Source of the DNA: Pseudofrankia saprophytica | GTDB lineage: Bacteria > Actinomycetota > Actinomycetes > Frankiales > Frankiaceae | NCBI RefSeq assembly: GCF_000235425.2 | Contig: NZ_KI912266.1 | Span: 674,273-738,272, forward strand | DNA length: 64,000 bases | Direction: 5' to 3' | Shown here: positions 43,580 through 51,082 of the stretch, piece after piece | How positions within the stretch are numbered: the first letter of the stretch is position 1 | Layout of the letters: every line of letters begins with the position of its first letter | Notes under the pieces: model-generated | Database searches by the model: none | Seen by the model: the letters and a program-made list of their open reading frames with translations, nothing else | Told to the model about the DNA's origin: nothing | Made by a program: the position numbers and the translations under genes

Positions 43580-44400
43580 CCGACGCCCCCGCTCCCGCGC
43601 CCGAATCCGGGCCTGGACCCGGCTCCGGGACCGGCGGCCGCACGCCAGCCGGGCCACCGCCGACCCGAGTGCTGGTGGTCGACGACCAGCGACTGATCCG
43701 GGAGAGCATCGCCGCCCTGCTCGGCATCCAGCCGGGTATCGAGGTCGTGGGCATGGCCGCCGACGGCCGGGAGGCGGTCGAGCGGGCGTTGGCCCTCGGC
43801 CCGGACGTGGTGCTCATGGACGTGCGGATGCCGGTGCTGGACGGTGTCGCGGCGGCGGCGGAGCTGGCCGAGCGGGCGCCGGCCTGCCGGGTGGTCATGC
43901 TCACGACGTTCGACGACGAGGACTATGTGGTGCGCGCGCTGCGGGCGGGCGCGGCCGGCTACCTGCTCAAGGACCGTCCGGCCGCCGAGCTCGCCGCCGC
44001 GGTGCGGCTGGCCCAGGCCGGCGTGGTCCAGTTCGACCCGGCCGCCGCGGCCCGCCTCAGCACGGTCCTGGACCGCGCAGGCTTCTTTCCGGTCCCCGTC
44101 CCGCCGACCGGTGCGGACACGGCGCGACAGCCCGCGACGCCACCGGCCGGGACCGCGCGGCCCTCGACACCGCCGTCAGCTGACTGGTCAGCCGCCGGGC
44201 CCGCGATCGCCGGTCTGACGCCGCGGGAGATCGATGTGCTGCGCCAGGTCGCGGGCGGGCTGAACAACCGGGAGATCGCCGCTCGGCTCTACCTCAGCGA
44301 GGGAACCGTCAAGAACCACGTCTCCCGCATTCTTGACCGTCTCGGTCTGCGTGACCGGACCCAGGCCGCCATCTACGCCCGCGACCACGATCTGCTCTGA
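43576..44400 (+). CDS. LuxR/NarL-type response regulator
   Basis: 274 aa from the GTG at 43576. After a 30-residue Pro/Gly-rich leader, the receiver domain shows V-V-D-D-Q (acidic pocket), D82 in V-L-M-D-V-R-M-P as phosphorylation site, and L-L-K-D. A long linker (~165-210) rich in Pro/Thr leads to a C-terminal LuxR helix-turn-helix (L-T-P-R-E-I-D-V-L, N-N-R-E-I-A-A-R-L-Y-L-S-E-G-T-V-K-N-H). The linker is longer than usual for this family. Confidence 0.94.
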   Translation: MTDAPAPAPESGPGPGSGTGGRTPAGPPPTRVLVVDDQRLIRESIAALLGIQPGIEVVGMAADGREAVERALALGPDVVLMDVRMPVLDGVAAAAELAERAPACRVVMLTTFDDEDYVVRALRAGAAGYLLKDRPAAELAAAVRLAQAGVVQFDPAAAARLSTVLDRAGFFPVPVPPTGADTARQPATPPAGTARPSTPPSADWSAAGPAIAGLTPREIDVLRQVAGGLNNREIAARLYLSEGTVKNHVSRILDRLGLRDRTQAAIYARDHDLL

Positions 44401-44478
44401 CCCGACCTGCTCTGACCCGGCCGCGCGCGCCTCGGACGGGTTGCCTGTCCGCGCGGCTCGTCCCGAGTGTGGCGGGGT

Positions 44479-45720
44479 CTATTCGAGGTAGTCGCGCAGG
44501 GACTCGGAGCGGGCGGGGTGGCGCAGCTTCGCCAGCGTCCGCTGCTCGATCTGGCGGATGCGCTCCCGGGTCAGCCCGAACTCGCGGCCGATCTCGTCGA
44601 GCGTGCGGCCGCGGCCGTCCACCAGGCCGAACCGCAGCTGGATCACTCGTCGTTCCCTGTCTGGCAGAGCGCGCAGGACGGCGCCCAGCTGGTCGGACCG
44701 GCAGGAGACCATGGCCGCTTCCATCGGCTCGATCGCCGCGGTGTCCTCGATCAGGTCGCCGAGATCGGTGTCAGCGTCCTCGCCGACCGGGCTGTCGAGG
44801 GACACCGGTTCCCTGGAGATCCGCCAGAGCTCGTCCACCCGGTTGGCGGTGACGCCGAGGGCGGTGGCGAGCTCCTCCCTGCTGGGCTCGCGGCCGAGCT
44901 CCATCAGCAGCTCCCGGCGCAGCCGGGCCAGCTGGTTGAGCAGCTCGACGAGGTGCACCGGGAGGCGGACCGTGCGGGACTGGTCAGCGAGCGCCCGGGT
45001 GATTGCCTGCCGTACCCACCAGGTGGCGTAGGTGGAGAACTTGTAGCCCTTGGTGTAGTCGAACTTCTCCACGGCCCTGATGAGGCCGAGGTTGCCCTCC
45101 TGCACGACGTCGAGAAAGAGCATCCCCCGCCCGGCGTAGCGCCGCGCGATCGAGACGACCAGCCGCAGGTTGGCCTCGACGAGCTGTCGGTTGGCCCGCT
45201 GCCCGTCCAGCTCGATGGCCTCGAGGTCCAGGCGTTGCCGCGGGGACATGTCATCGGCGTCGTTCGCGAGCTTGTAGCCGGCGAACAGCCCGGCCTCGAT
45301 CCGTTTCGCGAGGTCCACCTCGCCCGCGGCGGTCAGCAGCGGGGTCTTGCCGATGCTCGTCAGGTACAGCCGCACCGGGTCGTGGGCGGTTACCGGGGCT
45401 TCCCGTGGCGCCACCCGTCGCCGGGCGGGCGACGCCGGCTCGTCGCCCGGGTCACCGTCGTCCTGACGGCTTTCCTCCTGGCGACCATCTTCCTGGGAGG
45501 CGTCCTCCGGCCCGTCGTCCTGGGGGCTGTCCTCCGGCCCGTCGTCATCCTTGCCGACGACGTCATCCCTATCGACGACGTCCAGTCGGGGGTCCGCGAC
45601 GTCGGCGGCGAGGCCGCTCTCGCTCGGACCGCCTGACTCGACGGCGACCCGAACCGGGATCGCGAGGGCCCGCGGGCTTGTAGAGGTGCGTCCCCTAGCG
45701 GGCCGGGTTTTGCTGCCCAT
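44479..45720 (-). CDS. primary-like (group 1/2) sigma-70 factor
   Basis: 413 aa from an ATG at 45720 that has GGAG 6 nt upstream; a farther ATG at 45771 lacks a ribosome site. An N-terminal Asp/Glu/Gln-rich stretch is followed by region 1.2 (D-P-V-R-L-Y-L), region 2 (V-S-I-A-R-R-Y, Q-E-G-N-L-G-L-I-R-A-V-E-K-F-D, T-Y-A-T-W-W-V-R-Q-A-I), region 3 and region 4 (L-R-F-G-L, T-R-E-R-I-R-Q-I-E). Regions 2.4 and 4.2 are near-identical to HrdB/SigA, so it should read similar promoters. It is short for a principal sigma in this group and may be a HrdB-like paralogue. Confidence 0.9.
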   Translation of the reverse strand: MGSKTRPARGRTSTSPRALAIPVRVAVESGGPSESGLAADVADPRLDVVDRDDVVGKDDDGPEDSPQDDGPEDASQEDGRQEESRQDDGDPGDEPASPARRRVAPREAPVTAHDPVRLYLTSIGKTPLLTAAGEVDLAKRIEAGLFAGYKLANDADDMSPRQRLDLEAIELDGQRANRQLVEANLRLVVSIARRYAGRGMLFLDVVQEGNLGLIRAVEKFDYTKGYKFSTYATWWVRQAITRALADQSRTVRLPVHLVELLNQLARLRRELLMELGREPSREELATALGVTANRVDELWRISREPVSLDSPVGEDADTDLGDLIEDTAAIEPMEAAMVSCRSDQLGAVLRALPDRERRVIQLRFGLVDGRGRTLDEIGREFGLTRERIRQIEQRTLAKLRHPARSESLRDYLE

Positions 45721-46040
45721 GGCTGGCTCCAGCCTGTTGGAGGTTCCGGGCGGTGGAGTCACCAAAGTCATGGGTCACGTCCCCGAGGCCGCTCTGTGTC
45801 CGTTGGCGCATCGTCCGTGGCGGCACCCGACTGTTGCCGAGCGGAGGTGCAGTTGGGTATCTCGTCGTCCGGCGGCGGTCATGTCGGGCGATGGAGCGTG
45901 TGTGGCGATCTACGCCAGGCTACGCCATCACGCGCCGCCGCCGGGGCCTGACGCTGGCCGCCTCGCGGGTTCGCGCCAGCCAGCGAACCGTCACGGTGTG
46001 CCCGTGGACGCCCGGTCGATCTCGGCGGGCCGTCTGCCCC
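45721..46040. other. intergenic region upstream of sigma factor and cspA
   Basis: About 320 bp between the leftward sigma gene and the hairpin preceding cspA. Open frames here read as Arg/Pro-rich shadows. It should contain the sigma-factor promoter; none was identified confidently. Confidence 0.35.
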
Positions 46041-46084
46041 GTTCCGTCCGTTCCGACCTCGCGACCCGCCGGAACGGACGGAAC
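46041..46084. repeat. 15-bp-arm hairpin upstream of cspA
   Basis: GTTCCGTCCGTTCCG (46041-46055) and its exact reverse complement (46070-46084) flank a 14-nt loop; adjoining GCCCC/GGGGC can extend the stem with a bulge. It lies 180 bp upstream of the cspA start. It could end transcripts entering from the left or fold within a long cold-shock leader. Confidence 0.65.
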
Positions 46085-46265
46085 CGGACGGGGCGCGGTG
46101 GGCCCGTCGGCGCCGGAGGCGAGTAGGGTGGTGCCGTTGCCTGTTCTCCGCTGTATGAGCGTCATGCATCGTCGAACGGAACGGCCGGCCGGGGAATGAT
46201 CCACGGTCGGTGCGCGACCGGAAGACGAGAGACGTCTGCCGGGAAAAGTAGCAAGGAGAACGTCC

Positions 46266-46469
46266 GTGGCTCAGGGCACCGTCAAGTGGTTCAACGCGGA
46301 GAAGGGTTTCGGATTCATCTCCGTGGACGGTGGCGGTCCAGACGTGTTCGTCCACTTCTCGGCGATTATGGCGGACGGCTACAAGTCGCTCGACGAGGGG
46401 CAGACGGTACAGTTCGAGATCGTGCAGGGCCAGAAGGGCCCGCAGGCCGACAACGTCCAACCCGTCTGA
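46266..46469 (+). CDS. cold-shock protein (CspA family)
   Basis: 67 aa from a GTG at 46266 with AAGGAG upstream. The RNA-binding motifs K-G-F-G-F-I (RNP1) and V-F-V-H-F (RNP2) are intact, with K-W-F-N at the N-terminus. A single-domain nucleic-acid chaperone. A strong terminator follows 18 bp after the stop, so it is a monocistronic gene. Confidence 0.96.
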   Translation: MAQGTVKWFNAEKGFGFISVDGGGPDVFVHFSAIMADGYKSLDEGQTVQFEIVQGQKGPQADNVQPV

Positions 46470-46487
46470 CGACACTCAGACTTCCAT

Positions 46488-46523
46488 AAAACAGCGCGCG
46501 GCCACTCGGCCGCGCGCTGTTTT
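46488..46523 (+). terminator. intrinsic terminator of cspA
   Basis: A 16-bp perfect stem (arms 46488-46503 and 46508-46523) closes a 4-nt loop ACTC; the arms begin with AAAA and end with TTTT, giving a GC-rich stem plus T tract. The symmetric A/T ends allow function in both directions. Confidence 0.93.
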
Positions 46524-46551
46524 GCGTGCGCCACTCTCGGCGGGCGCGGCT

Positions 46552-46593
46552 CTGCCATGCACGAGCCCTGCCATGCACGAGCCCTGCCATGCG
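46552..46593. repeat. 16-bp tandem repeat
   Basis: CTGCCATGCACGAGCC occurs at 46552-46567 and exactly again at 46568-46583, followed by a partial copy to 46593. It lies in the non-coding gap between cspA and the cutinase gene. Confidence 0.8.
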
Positions 46594-46680
46594 CAACCAT
46601 GCGCCACGCCGGCCCGCCGGCCCGCCGGACTGGGTGAGGCCACAGGCGAGCACCACCTGCCGTGATGCTGGCGGCATGGC

Positions 46681-46715
46681 GGCGCGGCGGCGCGGCTCTT
46701 CGCCACACCGCCGCG
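46681..46715 (-). terminator. possible terminator of cutinase gene
   Basis: GCGCGGCGG (46681-46689) pairs with CCGCCGCGC (46707-46715) around a 17-nt loop, 25 bp past the cutinase stop on the minus strand. No T tract, so strength is uncertain. Confidence 0.4.
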
Positions 46716-46740
46716 CCGGATGGATCAACGGGTCAACGGG

Positions 46741-47406
46741 TCAGGAACCCGTGACCTTGCCGGCCGCGAACGCCGCGCCCTGGGTGGTCATCCCGTTGAT
46801 GGAGTAAGTCAGATGGGCCGCGCCATTGACGCCGTTGGCGCAGACCGGGTCACCCAGTGCGCAGAACTCCTTGGACTTGGGGCCGTAGAGCTGGCTGGCG
46901 GTCGGGATGTGGCCGCCGGTCAACGCCAGCGGGTTTCCGAAGACGACGACCGCCGCGACCCGTGGAGCCAGGTTGGTCGGGATGGTCTTACCGCTGCCGA
47001 GAAACGTCGGGATACCGATCGAGATGTCGGTGACGCTGGCGCCCTGCGAGTATCCGCCGAGCACGAACTTGGTGTTCGGGCATTCCGCGGCCACCGAGGT
47101 GACGTGGTTGGTCATGTCGGTGGCACCGGGGCCGGCCGAGGTCTGGGCTATGTCGGCCGCGTAGTTCACGGCATATGAGTTCACCGACCTGCCGGCCAGA
47201 TCGGCCTTCAGGGAGGTGACGAACGGGCCGCCGGTGATTCCGAGGCCCGGCAGCTCTCCGCTGCCGCGGGCGAAGACGACCTCCACGTCGGCGCACTTCA
47301 CGGGCGTGGATGGCCCCGAGCCCGGCCCGGGGCAACCAGCGACACCTCCGGTCGCTGCCGTCGCCATCGCCAGGAACGTAAAGAGAGTTCCGTTCTTGAG
47401 CACCAT
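46741..47406 (-). CDS. cutinase-family serine esterase, exported
   Basis: 221 aa from an ATG at 47406 with GAGGAAGG upstream. An N-terminal signal ends in V-A-G-C, a possible lipobox (Cys25). The cutinase catalytic set is present: G-G-Y-S-Q-G (Ser120), G-D-P-V-C (Asp186) and A-A-H-L-T-Y (His198). Two conserved disulfide pairs fit C38/C109 and C182/C189. Actinobacterial members hydrolyse lipids or polyester such as cutin; a plant-associated life style would suit this but is not shown. Confidence 0.9.
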   Translation of the reverse strand: MVLKNGTLFTFLAMATAATGGVAGCPGPGSGPSTPVKCADVEVVFARGSGELPGLGITGGPFVTSLKADLAGRSVNSYAVNYAADIAQTSAGPGATDMTNHVTSVAAECPNTKFVLGGYSQGASVTDISIGIPTFLGSGKTIPTNLAPRVAAVVVFGNPLALTGGHIPTASQLYGPKSKEFCALGDPVCANGVNGAAHLTYSINGMTTQGAAFAAGKVTGS

Positions 47407-47444
47407 CGTCGCGAGCACCTTCCTCGTCGCTGGCTGCCCGGGGA

Positions 47445-47541
47445 GGGGGATCCGGGCAACTTCCCGGCTGGGGGATCCGGGCAACTTCCCGGTTGGGGGT
47501 ACCGGGAGCTCCCGGTTGGGGGTACCGAGAGCTGGGCAAAC
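47445..47541. repeat. four tandem ~24-bp repeats upstream of cutinase gene
   Basis: Units start at 47445, 47470, 47495 and 47518 (25, 25, 23 and 24 bp). The first two differ only at one position near the end; all start with GGGGG. Units contain internal dyads such as CCGGG...CCCGG and, in the third, ACCGGGAGCTCCCGGT. They occupy the 40-135 bp upstream of the start codon, so they lie in the leader or promoter. Confidence 0.85.
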
Positions 47542-47904
47542 GTAACGAGGGGCCATTCAGCGGGAAAATGGCACCTAGGTGCTGCCGAGGGGCCTTTCGA
47601 CTTCAGTTGCACAGTGAAACTGCAGGCCCAGAAGATGGGGCAAATGGGTTGCCGGGACTATCGACCTAGCTAGAAAGGACCACCGACTAGCACCTTTAGG
47701 CTAGTGTCGCGGTTGACGAGAACCCGCGATCGGCACATGGCCTCGGCCAGACGGCCGAGGCCAGATCGGGCCGCGTTGACGACAGCCTCGCGCGCAAGCG
47801 GCTCAGCCCCGTCGCCGAGCGGCGTCAGAACCTGCTTGGGCGCCTGCGGAAGCGGCGGAGCAGGCCCGCCGGCGGAGCGGACCGAACGATGACGCCGGGC
47901 ACAG
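47542..47904. other. intergenic region, no recognised gene
   Basis: About 360 bp between the repeat block and the chimeric SDR gene. Open frames on both strands give Arg/Ala-rich translations without family resemblance. The local T/A content is higher than in neighbouring genes. Confidence 0.35.
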
Positions 47905-48816
47905 TCACATGATCGCCTGACAGGTGCTGACCAGTCCCATGGTGCGATCCGCCGCCCACTGAGCGCGCCGAGAAAGCGTTTCAAGCACCTCGTCGAGGTC
48001 GTGCGGCACGGAGTCGGCGAGCGCCTCATCCATCCGGCCGCGGATCTGGACGCGCTCGCGCGGTGAGAAGGAGAACGCGGCCAGGATTCCCGGTAGCGCC
48101 GCCGCGAGTTGGGCGGGATTCAGGACGAAATTGCCAAGGAATCCGGGCAACGACCGGGCGCGCGCCGGTCCGATCGCGTGGAACAACGCCTCGGGCGCGG
48201 AGCATCGACGAGTGACGTGAACATCGGTGAGCGCCTCCGATGCGCACTCGTGGACGGCGTTGACGGTGACACCGTGGGCGCCGAGCTCGTCGGCGAGGGT
48301 CTTCGTCAGCGCGACGATGCCGGCGTTGCGGATCGAGCCCGAGACGAGGCCGACCTGGCGGGCCGCGACCCCTCCGACGTTGATGATGCGGCCCCACCAC
48401 TGCGCCACGAGGTGCGGAATCACCTCTTGGGCGGTGCGCAGATAGCCGAGCACCTTCACGTTGAGGTCGGCGGCGGCGTCCGCCGTGGCCAGGCCCCGCA
48501 CACCGCCAGGACCGCCCGCGCCGCCGACGCGGGCGGCGTTGTTGACCAGGATGTCGACTCCGCCCAGCTCGTCGACGGTGCGCGCGACCAGCTCCCGCAC
48601 CGACTCGTCGCTGCCGGTGTCGGCCACCACCGGGACGACGACCCCGTCCACGCTGCCCGCGGCCAGCTGGGCCGCCGCCGTCTTCAGCCGCTCACCGTCG
48701 CGGGCCGCGATCACCACCTGGGCTCCCTCGGCAAGCAGAGCACTCGCCACCGCCAGCCCGATGCCCCGGCTGCCGCCCGTCACGATCGCGCGTCGCCCCG
48801 CGAGTCCAAGGTCCAC
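47905..48816 (-). CDS. chimeric short-chain dehydrogenase-like protein
   Basis: 303 aa. Residues 1-~192 are SDR: T-G-G-S-R-G-I-G, V-N-N-A-A-R-V-G-G, I-I-N-V-G-G-V-A-A-R and V-T-V-N-A-V-H. The catalytic S-Y-K set appears replaced (G-G for S-S, and G-S-I-R-N where Y-x-x-x-K is expected), as in some SDR subfamilies. From the point where N-A-V-H-P-G is expected, the sequence changes to about 105 residues with no SDR resemblance (S-L-P-G-F-L-G-N-F, S-P-R-E-R-V-Q-I-R-G-R-M-D-E-A-L). This looks like a deletion fusion of two genes; function doubtful. Confidence 0.65.
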   Translation of the reverse strand: MDLGLAGRRAIVTGGSRGIGLAVASALLAEGAQVVIAARDGERLKTAAAQLAAGSVDGVVVPVVADTGSDESVRELVARTVDELGGVDILVNNAARVGGAGGPGGVRGLATADAAADLNVKVLGYLRTAQEVIPHLVAQWWGRIINVGGVAARQVGLVSGSIRNAGIVALTKTLADELGAHGVTVNAVHECASEALTDVHVTRRCSAPEALFHAIGPARARSLPGFLGNFVLNPAQLAAALPGILAAFSFSPRERVQIRGRMDEALADSVPHDLDEVLETLSRRAQWAADRTMGLVSTCQAIM

Positions 48817-48885
48817 AGTGCACTATCCTTCTCGATGTCACGCCGGTGATGCATCACGCGGGTGCGGTGTAACGCCTGTGCGGTG

Positions 48886-49134
48886 TCACGCGGGTGATTC
48901 GATACTGGCGGAGGCGACGACGAACGAGTCGGCGGAGTTCGCGCTGTAGCCGTTCAGGGTGTAGTCGAAGCCGGCCTCGTCGAGCGCCCGGACGTACTGG
49001 CGGTAGGCGGCCAGATCGACGCCGAACCCTTGTGGATGGAGCTCGGAGCCACCGCTGTGGCTGGTCGCGCTGACGAACTCGACCTTGCGGGCCGCGGTGG
49101 CCGGGATCTGGCTGTCGAAGACGGGGACGCTCAT
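48886..49134 (-). pseudogene. truncated LLM-class flavin monooxygenase remnant
   Basis: 82 codons from an ATG at 49134. The start of an SsuD-like LLM monooxygenase is well preserved (K-V-E-F-V-S-A-T-S-H-S-G-G, L-D-E-A-G-F-D-Y-T-L-N-G-Y-S, D-S-F-V-V-A-S-A), then the frame stops within a few codons. Intact members are about 350 aa, so roughly three quarters are missing. The break is 70 bp from the chimeric SDR gene. Confidence 0.75.
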
Positions 49135-49186
49135 GTCTGCTCCTCGGTCGCGGGTCCTCCCGTCCAACCGCCAGTCCGCGCCCTAG

Positions 49187-49402
49187 ATGCCCCCGTTACC
49201 TCAATATTGCTGCCAGAACACATCCCCAGAGATCGGCCTGATCGTGACCGAGGGCACCTGTGTGGATCACCCAGGCGAGTCCGACCTGGTGGCGCTCGGC
49301 CGTGCGCTGCTCTCCGACCCCGCCTGGACCAGCAAGCTGCGCGACCGGCGCCTCGCTGAGATCCGTCCCTACGACCAGGCCGACGGGACCCGGCTCACCT
49401 GA
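49187..49402 (+). pseudogene. old yellow enzyme (NADH:flavin oxidoreductase) remnant with internal deletion
   Basis: The frame carries I-G-L-I-V-T-E-G-T-C-V-D-H-P-G from near the N-terminus of an OYE-type oxidoreductase, fused in frame to its C-terminal S-D-L-V-A-L-G-R-A-L-L-S-D-P-A-W followed by E-I-R-P-Y-D. OYEs are about 360 aa, so about 250-300 residues between these are missing. No ribosome site precedes the first ATG. It starts 53 bp from the divergent LLM remnant. Confidence 0.7.
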
Positions 49403-49508
49403 CCTGCCTCCGCGAATCTCTCCGCACCCGCCTCCGCGAAGCGGCAACCATTCACGGTCGCGAAACGACTTTCCATGGGGAGGGGACCCGACTCGACGGA
49501 GCCCAACC

Positions 49509-50918
49509 ATGACCCTGAAACGAACAGTCCGGAACTCGGCTCTGGCGGTGGTCGCCGTCGCCGCGATCGCCGGCTGCGTACCCGCTGGCTTCCCGGGCGG
49601 AGGCGGCGCCGGCGGCGGCACCGGGGCCACCCCGACCGCCTCGCCGTCGGTCCGGCCGACCGCCTCTCCGTCCGCCCCGCCGACCGCGCCGTCGTCGCCA
49701 GCCACCACCCCGGCGGGAACCCCGACGCCATCACCCACCACGACCTCCTCCGGACCGGCGTCCGGTACCTGCGGGCGGACGGCGGGTGCCTCACCCGCGA
49801 CGAGGATCACCGAGGTCAGCCTGGGGTCCCCGGTGGTCAGCTTCGCGCCGCAGGGCGACACCGACCCGTTGCCGACCGCGATCGCCGCGGCGCCGGGCGG
49901 CGGGTCTTGGCTGGCCTGGTTGGGCACAGACTCCAAGGTCCACCTAGGCAAGCTGGACTGCGGTGACCAACTGGTCGGTACCCCCACGGCCGTGGACGGG
50001 ATCGACCTGCAGGACATCAAGGCCGATACGCAGGGCGTGGTGGTACTACTGACCCGTCCTGGCCCGCAGGGCAGTGGGAAGCTGTGCGGCGGGACCTCCA
50101 GCCCGACCAAGACCATGTGGATGGTCCGCTTCGACAACTCCGGCCGGCAGGTATGGGAGCAGCAGGTCACCAACCTGAGCGATAGCCTCGGCGGCTACGA
50201 TCCCGGGGCTCTCTTCGTGTGGTGGTACAACCACCACGGCACCCTGGCCTACGACGGCACCAACTACGCCGCCTACTTCGAGGCGGCGATCACCGTGGCC
50301 AACGGCAGTTGCGTCGACATCCACGAGGGTGACCGGATGCAGGTGGTCAACGCCACCACCGGCTCCCCGGTCTCCGGGCACGACAGTTTCGCCTGGGGCT
50401 GCAGCCACGCCTGGGACTCCCACATCATCTGGGACGCCCGGACCGGCCATTTCGCGATGGTCTGCGCCACGGACAACAACTGCCGCATCGCCCGCCCCGG
50501 CACCGGCCAGACCGTCGCGGCCGGGGTCTGTGACGGGACCCTGTTCGGCGGCAACATCCTGCTGGCCGGTACCCAGGGCTACTGGACCGCCTGGAGCAAC
50601 GGCAACCAGACGCGGCTGGAGCACTTCTCCACCGGCGCGTCCGATCAGACGGTTCTCACCGCCGACAAGACCCAGCACTCGCACCTGGCCGCCTACGGCC
50701 CCGCCAGGATGCTCCTGACCTGGAAGTCGGGCTCCTCGATCGCCGCCCAGGCGTACGACTCCACCACCGGCAAGGCCGTGGGCGGCCAGTTCACGATCGC
50801 CGTGGCGGACCACACCTACGTCGAGGCCAAGGACTACGCCGACGGCAGCATCGCCTTCCCCGCCGCCGGCGCCTCCGGCACGTCCATCCGGATCGTGCGG
50901 GTCATGCCGCTCAACTAA
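49509..50918 (+). CDS. secreted lipoprotein, beta-propeller-like
   Basis: 469 aa from an ATG at 49509 with GGGGAGG upstream. A signal peptide ends at I-A-G-C (Cys23), followed by a Pro/Thr/Ser linker (~25-85). The rest is a beta-rich domain with repeated short strands (V-V-S-F-A-P-Q-G-D, S-W-L-A-W-L-G-T-D, H-L-A-A-Y-G-P-A-R-M-L-L-T-W-K, Y-A-D-G-S-I-A-F-P) and four or more Cys, resembling seven-bladed-propeller lipoproteins. No function recognised. Confidence 0.8.
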   Translation: MTLKRTVRNSALAVVAVAAIAGCVPAGFPGGGGAGGGTGATPTASPSVRPTASPSAPPTAPSSPATTPAGTPTPSPTTTSSGPASGTCGRTAGASPATRITEVSLGSPVVSFAPQGDTDPLPTAIAAAPGGGSWLAWLGTDSKVHLGKLDCGDQLVGTPTAVDGIDLQDIKADTQGVVVLLTRPGPQGSGKLCGGTSSPTKTMWMVRFDNSGRQVWEQQVTNLSDSLGGYDPGALFVWWYNHHGTLAYDGTNYAAYFEAAITVANGSCVDIHEGDRMQVVNATTGSPVSGHDSFAWGCSHAWDSHIIWDARTGHFAMVCATDNNCRIARPGTGQTVAAGVCDGTLFGGNILLAGTQGYWTAWSNGNQTRLEHFSTGASDQTVLTADKTQHSHLAAYGPARMLLTWKSGSSIAAQAYDSTTGKAVGGQFTIAVADHTYVEAKDYADGSIAFPAAGASGTSIRIVRVMPLN

Positions 50919-50956
50919 CTGACACCACGGGACACGACACCACGGGAAGCGACGGA

Positions 50957-50990
50957 CGGACGGGCGCGGCGAGGTGGCCGCGCCCGTCCG
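50957..50990. terminator. hairpin terminator between convergent genes
   Basis: A 14-bp perfect stem (arms 50957-50970 and 50977-50990, CGGACGGGCGCGGC and its complement) with a 6-nt loop lies 38 bp after the lipoprotein stop and 92 bp from the narK stop on the other strand. There is no long T tract (CAATT follows), typical of high-GC terminators. Confidence 0.75.
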
Positions 50991-51082
50991 CAATTCCGGA
51001 CCGAGGGGTCCCGCCCCGCCAGCGTCGGGCGGGGCGGGCGGAGATCAATCGACTGCTACTCGGCATGACCGCCTGCCAGGGA

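Noticed and set aside
47670-48029. 119-codon minus-strand frame partly overlapping the chimeric SDR gene
   Set aside because: Overlaps the SDR frame on the same strand in another phase; no ribosome site or domain. It does not supply the missing SDR C-terminus.
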